Source: Gammaproteobacteria bacterium (GTDB taxonomy: Bacteria; Pseudomonadota; Gammaproteobacteria; Steroidobacterales; Foliamicaceae). Taken from it: a stretch of DNA of 64,000 nt. The notes beneath the pieces are model-generated. The model was not told the origin of the DNA and searched no databases. It saw only the letters and a program-made list of their open reading frames with translations. The DNA lies in the NCBI GenBank assembly GCA_009845905.1, contig VXYS01000004.1, positions 62,001-126,000 on the forward strand, in the 5' to 3' direction. The position numbers and the translations under genes are program-made. This document shows, in pieces, positions 60,577 through 64,000 of the stretch (its first letter is position 1; each line of letters begins with the position of its first letter).

Positions 60577-60834
60577 GGCAACCCGATGCTGAGCGTGGAT
60601 TCCCCGAGGTTATACACGGCCTCATCGGCATCTGCAAATGAGGGACACTTCGTCTTGACCGGCAAACTCATCCCTAAAAAGCAGTAGTTTCAGACATTAC
60701 CCCCGGTTATATCCTGACGCTCGATTGGAATTTGCCAACCCCATGCCTCGGGTTGATACTTGAGTGGCGCGATTCCGCATCAAATGAGCCCGAATGCGTA
60801 ATCGTTCCAACGCTGGAAACGCAGGGGAATACCG
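60577..60834. promoter_or_regulatory. Divergent LysR/TonB receptor intergenic region
   Basis: A 258-bp non-coding stretch between the LysR and TonB receptor starts. It holds TTATACACGG at 60612 and GGTTATATCC at 60706, which are -10-like. I see no clear palindromic T-N11-A LysR site or tandem repeat and no ORF worth calling. Confidence 0.4.
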
Positions 60835-63800
60835 ATGTTGTTTTTGTTATCGAAACACTCCAGGAAAGCAGTCCGTCTCATCGAAGTGCTGCTGACGTTC
60901 GGCCTTACGGCACTGGCGGTCCAAACGGCCAATGCGCAGGAGGAGGAAGCCACGGACACGGCCCTCGAGGAGATCGTTGTCACCGGGACGCACATCGAGG
61001 GCGCCGATGTGGGAGGGCTGTTGCCGGTAACGGTGATGGACTTCGAAGACATTCGGGCAACCGGCGCCGAGATTGGCGATGAGCTCCTAAGGGCTATCCC
61101 GCAGTTCGGCTCAATCGGCATGACGCATGTCCGGGGCGGCATCACGGGCGTCAACGCGGCCCGGGGAGATGTCGCATCGTTCAATCTGAGAAGCCTGGGC
61201 GAAGGCAATACGCTGGTTCTGATTAACGGCAGGCGGATGGTACTGCACCCCATTACGCAGACCAGTACGGCTTTCGGCGTGCCCGTTGCGTCGCCAAACG
61301 CCAACACCCTGCCGATCGCCGGTCTCAACCGGGTGGAAGTGCTTCGCGACGGCGCGAGTTCGCTGTACGGAGCTGACGCCGTTGCGGGCGTTGTCAACTA
61401 CGTCCTTGACGACACGTTCGACGGCTCGGAGGTTTCGATTCGCTATGGCGCCGAGAACGGCACCGGCCGGGACGATCTGTCGATAAACGGTGCGATCGGC
61501 TTCGAACTGGGCGGCGGCAACACGCACCTGTTGCTTTCCGGAAGCTACATGACCAGCACCGGCGTACTCGCCTCGGAGAAATCGTATTCAATGACGCAGG
61601 ACAATCGATCGCGAGCGCCGGAAGAGTTCAGATCGGACACGAGCCTCGACGGGCGTTCCAGCCTGGAGCCCCATTCTCTCGTGAGTTTCACGGGCCTGGG
61701 CTCGTTCCACGTACGTCCTGCGAACATGGTGAGGGACAACGGCGGCATGCTCGGAGTAGCCGATTGCGGTGGCCGGGGACTTGCCGGCGCGGACCTCGTT
61801 TATAACGACGGCGTGCAGGACTTGTGCCTGGACTCGAGCGGCCAGGACCGCGCCCTGCGTCCCAACCGCAATGAAGTCAAGTCGCTGACGCCGGATGTCG
61901 ATCGAATCAATCTTTATGCCCGCCTCAGCCATGATCTGGACAACGGTTGGGAACTCTACGGCGAAGGGGCCTACTACTATTCGGAAGTCAATCGCGTCTG
62001 GGAGCAGGCCGCGATCCTGAGCAATGGGCGGTTCTTCGTGCCGGCGGACTACTACTGGAACCCGTTCGGCCCGGTGACGTTCGCCGACGGCCGTCCGAAC
62101 CCGAACCGGCTGCCCGGCCTGGACACGTCCATCGTCCCGGCGGAGGGCCTTGGCTTTCGGCTCACCGGTCATCGGCCGGTCGATCTGGGGCCCAGACGTG
62201 TTGAGGTCGAGAGCTCCAGCTATCGAATGTTGGCGGGTCTGCAGGGCAACCTGGGAGACTGGGATATCGATACCGCCGTCTGGCACAGCGAGGCGCGCGT
62301 GGACGACACCGCCAGCAATCGCATAAGCACGCCGCTTTTTCAGGCGCAGATGATGCTGGACACCCCGGCCGCCTACAACATTTTTACCGGCGTCAATCCG
62401 AACGATACGACCAGCACCATCGACTCCACCCCGAACCCGCAGTCCAGTATCGATCCTTTCCTGGTCAGCGCATCACGGGACGTCACTACTACGCTAACGG
62501 CCGTCGACTTTCGGGCTTCGAGGCCGGACCTGTTTTCGTTGCCGGCCGGTGAGGTTGGTATCGCGGTGGGCGCCGAATTCCGGAGCGAGGACCTAGACGA
62601 GGACAACAGTTCGATCTTCGACGGCTCCATGCCCTACATCGATCCGCTGAATCCGAGCCTCGGGCCCGGTCAGGTGACCAATCTCAGCAGCCTCGAGGGC
62701 AGCAGCGTCCGGCCGGACGTTGCCGCGGACCGGGATGTTTCGTCCTTGTACGCGGAACTCCTGATTCCACTTGTGGCGAACAGTGAAGGAGTGCCGATCG
62801 TTGAAGCCCAGGTCGCTGCCCGCTTCGAGGACTTCAGCGACGTCGGCAACATAACCCGCCCGAAGATCGCACTTTCGTGGTTTCCCAGCGGGTGGCTGCG
62901 GTTGCGGGGCTCCTACTCGGAGGGCTTCCGGGCGCCGAATCTGATTCAGCTGAACTCGCCGGGAACGTCCATCACGACCTCGATACAGGATTTTGCCGAG
63001 GGCATACTGCTCGGCACCGGCGACCTGAACAGCGGCCCGGCCAACGGCAACTACATTCTGGAAACCTCGGGCAACGCGGCGCTGAGGCCGGAGGAAAGCG
63101 AGCAGACGAGTATCGGTATCGTGTTGACGCCCACGGACGGCCTTACAGTTACGCTGGACTGGTGGGAGATCGAATCGACCGGCGCCGTGGGCGTGTTCAC
63201 CGACGAGAACGAGTCGCGCCTCGACGCGGTGCTGCGCGCCGAAGGCAGCTCAAATCCCGCCGTGTTTCGCGACGTGCCGGATGCGGACAATCCGCTCGGC
63301 GAAATCCTGAGGGTCGTGCGTCGCTATGAGAACCTCAACACAAGAAAGGTGAACGGCTACGATGTCCAGGTCATCTATGCGCTGGAATCGCCCGTCGGCG
63401 CCTTTGACTTCCGGCTGAACTGGGCCGAACTCAAGGACTTTGACCAGGAAGCCGGCGGAAACGCGGCGCGACTGGTGGAAGCAGGGGCAAACCCGAGCGT
63501 GCTCGGAGCGACTGTCGGGTCTCTGATCCGGCGGGAGTTCTTCCCGGAGCGGCGGGCCACCTTCAGCGCGCGTTGGGGCAGCAACAACTCACTCTGGGAA
63601 GTCGGCGCATTCGCTTCCTACGTAAGCGACGTGTTCGAACCGTCGGTAACGAATTCGAATGGCGACTTCATGACGGTCGAGTCGATGACCGTCGTTAATG
63701 TTCACGCGGCGCGTTACGACCTGCTTGGTGCGGGAAGCGCGATCCGTCTCGGAATCACCAATGTTTTCGACGAGGATCCCCCGCTTGCATCGGAGTCGTT

Positions 63801-63873
63801 TGGATTCGAAGGCGAATTGCACACCAACCGCGCGCAATATGTCTACCTGAGTTTCAGCAGGCGGTTTCAGTAA
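60835..63873 (+). CDS. TonB-dependent outer-membrane receptor
   Basis: A 1012-residue receptor. Signal peptide of about 35 residues ends ANAQ. 'EIVVTGTHIEG' begins the plug, which carries 'FNLRSLGEGNTLVLINGRR' and 'DGASSLYGADAVAGVVNYVL', and the barrel ends in the outer-membrane signature 'YLSFSRRF'. It shares both plug blocks with the receptor at 491-3478, so the two are paralogues. Unlike that one it has few loop cysteines. The LysR regulator upstream and the D-aminoacylase suggest an acylated or peptide ligand; that is inference. Confidence 0.95.
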   Translation: MLFLLSKHSRKAVRLIEVLLTFGLTALAVQTANAQEEEATDTALEEIVVTGTHIEGADVGGLLPVTVMDFEDIRATGAEIGDELLRAIPQFGSIGMTHVRGGITGVNAARGDVASFNLRSLGEGNTLVLINGRRMVLHPITQTSTAFGVPVASPNANTLPIAGLNRVEVLRDGASSLYGADAVAGVVNYVLDDTFDGSEVSIRYGAENGTGRDDLSINGAIGFELGGGNTHLLLSGSYMTSTGVLASEKSYSMTQDNRSRAPEEFRSDTSLDGRSSLEPHSLVSFTGLGSFHVRPANMVRDNGGMLGVADCGGRGLAGADLVYNDGVQDLCLDSSGQDRALRPNRNEVKSLTPDVDRINLYARLSHDLDNGWELYGEGAYYYSEVNRVWEQAAILSNGRFFVPADYYWNPFGPVTFADGRPNPNRLPGLDTSIVPAEGLGFRLTGHRPVDLGPRRVEVESSSYRMLAGLQGNLGDWDIDTAVWHSEARVDDTASNRISTPLFQAQMMLDTPAAYNIFTGVNPNDTTSTIDSTPNPQSSIDPFLVSASRDVTTTLTAVDFRASRPDLFSLPAGEVGIAVGAEFRSEDLDEDNSSIFDGSMPYIDPLNPSLGPGQVTNLSSLEGSSVRPDVAADRDVSSLYAELLIPLVANSEGVPIVEAQVAARFEDFSDVGNITRPKIALSWFPSGWLRLRGSYSEGFRAPNLIQLNSPGTSITTSIQDFAEGILLGTGDLNSGPANGNYILETSGNAALRPEESEQTSIGIVLTPTDGLTVTLDWWEIESTGAVGVFTDENESRLDAVLRAEGSSNPAVFRDVPDADNPLGEILRVVRRYENLNTRKVNGYDVQVIYALESPVGAFDFRLNWAELKDFDQEAGGNAARLVEAGANPSVLGATVGSLIRREFFPERRATFSARWGSNNSLWEVGAFASYVSDVFEPSVTNSNGDFMTVESMTVVNVHAARYDLLGAGSAIRLGITNVFDEDPPLASESFGFEGELHTNRAQYVYLSFSRRFQ

Positions 63874-63900
63874 CACCCGCCGGCATTGGCAGCCGAAAAC

Positions 63901-63936
63901 CCGGAAGGCGCAATGATGCCTTCCGGATTTTCTTTT
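63901..63936 (+). terminator. Rho-independent terminator after TonB receptor
   Basis: CCGGAAGGC-GCAATGAT-GCCTTCCGG is a perfect 9-bp GC-rich stem with an 8-nt loop, followed by ATTTTCTTTT. It lies 27 bp after the receptor stop. The remaining bases to 64000 show no feature. Confidence 0.88.
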
Positions 63937-64000
63937 GGCTCATTCGGTTCCCAATGTAAGCGCGTTCGGGCGACGGGGGTCGGATGCTCCGAAAAGGTAG

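Noticed and set aside
1..64000. CRISPR array, prophage, integrase, insertion sequence, tRNA or rRNA
   Set aside because: No regularly spaced direct repeats, no transposase or integrase proteins, and no recognisable RNA gene were found on either strand.

Overview
This 64 kb window is gene-dense, high-GC bacterial chromosome, most likely from a heterotrophic, aerobic gammaproteobacterium. The evidence is a fabG-acpP-fabF-mltG-tmk-holB-pilZ run in the usual gammaproteobacterial order, a complete ccmABCDEFGHI cytochrome c maturation operon, a type II secretion pseudopilin operon, and two large TonB-dependent receptors. No rRNA, tRNA, CRISPR array, phage or insertion sequence was recognised. No gap between genes exceeds about 260 bp.

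Layout. 1-6539: 3' end of an argininosuccinate-lyase-like gene, a TonB receptor, a P-loop ATPase, a peroxiredoxin, a medium-chain reductase and a DUF924 protein. 6536-8594: a lower-GC zinc-type module (COG0523 GTPase plus DUF1826) with a Zur-box-like promoter. 8594-9904: an AhpD-like protein and a polytopic membrane protein that has a paralogue at 41 kb. 10162-15821: etfBA followed by six co-directional genes (sulfurtransferase, lipoprotein, dimeric-barrel protein, MaoC hydratase, an unknown, a CpeT-like secreted protein). 15892-25815: an old-yellow-enzyme/dienoyl-CoA-reductase-like flavoprotein, a two-gene AddB/AddA-like nuclease-helicase system, and a cytochrome c-PQQ dehydrogenase fusion. 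25855-30499 (minus): gspM-L-K-J-I-H-G. 30554-35984: fatty acid, peptidoglycan and replication genes. 35999-40882: a GT39 glycosyltransferase, a ferredoxin/flavodoxin reductase, a TlpA-like redoxin and a BNR propeller. 40966-47581: a membrane-lipid modification cluster (Cfa-type methyltransferase, DUF1365, FAD oxidoreductase, acyl desaturase, DUF4166 reductase). 47638-55371 (minus): the ccm operon, apparently led by an alcohol-dehydrogenase-like gene. 55554-63873: methyltransferase, small protein, Tat-exported dienelactone hydrolase, lipoprotein D-aminoacylase, LysR regulator and a second TonB receptor.

Together the genes describe outer-membrane nutrient capture with periplasmic hydrolysis, flavin and cytochrome-based electron transfer, and envelope lipid remodelling. 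The most interesting non-coding signals are a dispersed hairpin family at five places (one inside the ccm operon), two long perfect inverted repeats (28 bp and 25 bp arms), an apparent CTG start for gspK, a promoter almost touching the fabG start, a Zur-like operator over a -10 box, and sharp AT-rich islands inside otherwise GC-rich genes. I did not find a clear new defence or mobile system; the nearest to undescribed biology are the paralogous membrane protein family and the TlpA/CPCC-propeller pair.
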